From contig VXON01000153.1 in NCBI GenBank assembly GCA_009840065.1, positions 1-6,262 on the forward strand: 6,262 nucleotides of DNA, written 5' to 3'. How positions within the stretch are numbered: position 1 is the first letter of the stretch; the number at the start of each line of letters is the position of its first letter. The position numbers were made by a program, and so were the translations under genes. The stretch is from Cenarchaeum sp. SB0662_bin_33. Its GTDB lineage: Archaea; Thermoproteota; Nitrososphaeria; Nitrososphaerales; Nitrosopumilaceae. Below are positions 5,961 through 6,262 of this stretch, piece by piece. The notes beneath the pieces are model-generated. The model was not told the origin of the DNA, did not search any database, and saw only the letters and a list, made by a program, of their open reading frames with translations.

Positions 5961-6262
5961 ATGATACGTGTATACAAAGTACCGTTGCGCCGTGATGTAT
6001 ATCTTGCAGAGTGGGCACACCACACGAACCATACGTCAAGATATGTGTACAACCGCGCCGTATCAGAGTATTTGTTTGGTGGAGAATATATGGAGAGGGT
6101 GGTGGACATTCTACAGCCCTTCAAACTGCCGGGTAAGTCGGGTTTTACATCTGGTATGCTGGACGACTACCATACATATGATTTTGGGCCGTCAAAGAGG
6201 AGATTAAAGTGTACATACTCAACCCCCTCTGATGCGGATACGTTAGATTTTACCTATGCATG
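5961..6262 (+). CDS. Partial gene, N-terminus only; possibly TnpB-like
   Basis: A reading frame opens at ATG 5961 and stays open to the window edge, giving 100 residues and no stop. It begins MIRVYKVPLRRDVYLAEW and continues with HTSRYVYNRAVSEYLFG at about 25-41. The W-x-n-RYVYNRAV pattern resembles the N-terminal region of TnpB/OrfB proteins of the IS200/IS605 and IS607 families, in which a short strand is followed by an F/W-VYN-A helix. The rest (KLPGKSGFTSGMLDDY near 58-73, PSKRRLKCTYSTPSD near 79-93) is not recognised. The catalytic RuvC and zinc-finger parts would lie beyond the window, so the identity cannot be tested here. The start is supported by a TATA-like box 25 bases upstream and by the lack of a longer extension. 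It is divergent from aIF2 alpha with 151 bases between. A lineage-specific hypothetical protein is an equal alternative. Confidence 0.6.
   Translation, partial: MIRVYKVPLRRDVYLAEWAHHTNHTSRYVYNRAVSEYLFGGEYMERVVDILQPFKLPGKSGFTSGMLDDYHTYDFGPSKRRLKCTYSTPSDADTLDFTYA

Noticed and set aside
5867..6207. A - strand frame of 85 codons and a + strand frame of 79 codons at the right end
   Set aside because: Both overlap the frame starting at 5961, which is longer, open to the edge and has a TATA-like box; the alternatives have no recognisable motifs.
1..6262. CRISPR array, insertion-sequence ends or integration site
   Set aside because: No regularly spaced direct repeats, terminal inverted repeats or target-site duplications were seen; the only mobile-element hint is the weak TnpB resemblance at the right end.

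Overview
The window looks like chromosomal DNA of an archaeon, most likely a Thaumarchaeote (Nitrososphaerota, the ammonia-oxidiser lineage). The reasons are that it carries archaeal/eukaryotic-type information genes (ribosomal protein S6e, aIF2 gamma, aIF2 alpha, Nop10) and a single-subunit STT3/AglB oligosaccharyltransferase with eukaryote-like motifs. TATA-like boxes also sit about 23-30 bases before most start codons with no Shine-Dalgarno site, the leaderless style of many archaea. The thaumarchaeal placement rests on recalled family resemblance, not on a search. Base composition is near balanced, with heavy use of ATA for isoleucine.

Layout, left half (+ strand): a 164-base leader region with no convincing gene; S6e (165-524); the GTPase subunit of translation initiation factor aIF2 (560-1822); a PIN-domain nuclease overlapping its end (about 1800-2171); a PEBP/YbhB-family protein (2269-2718); and a 703-residue STT3 (2739-4850). 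S6e, aIF2 gamma and the PIN gene are a known archaeal neighbourhood.

Layout, right half: aIF2 alpha (5809-5015) and Nop10 (5013-4855) run on the - strand as a tightly coupled pair with a one-base gap. They converge on STT3 with four bases between the stop codons. A divergent + strand gene starts at 5961 behind a good TATA box and runs off the window end; its N-terminus weakly resembles IS200/IS605 TnpB proteins but is not identified with certainty.

How the genes work together: S6e (small subunit), aIF2 alpha and gamma (delivery of initiator tRNA), Nop10 (H/ACA RNP for rRNA pseudouridylation) and the PIN nuclease (possibly RNA processing) form a translation and ribosome-biogenesis cluster. 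STT3 and the PEBP protein are the non-translation members. No clearly new system was found. The items most worth a second look are the truncated gene at the right end, the missing acidic residue in the second metal motif of STT3, and a palindrome spanning both stop codons at the STT3/Nop10 junction.
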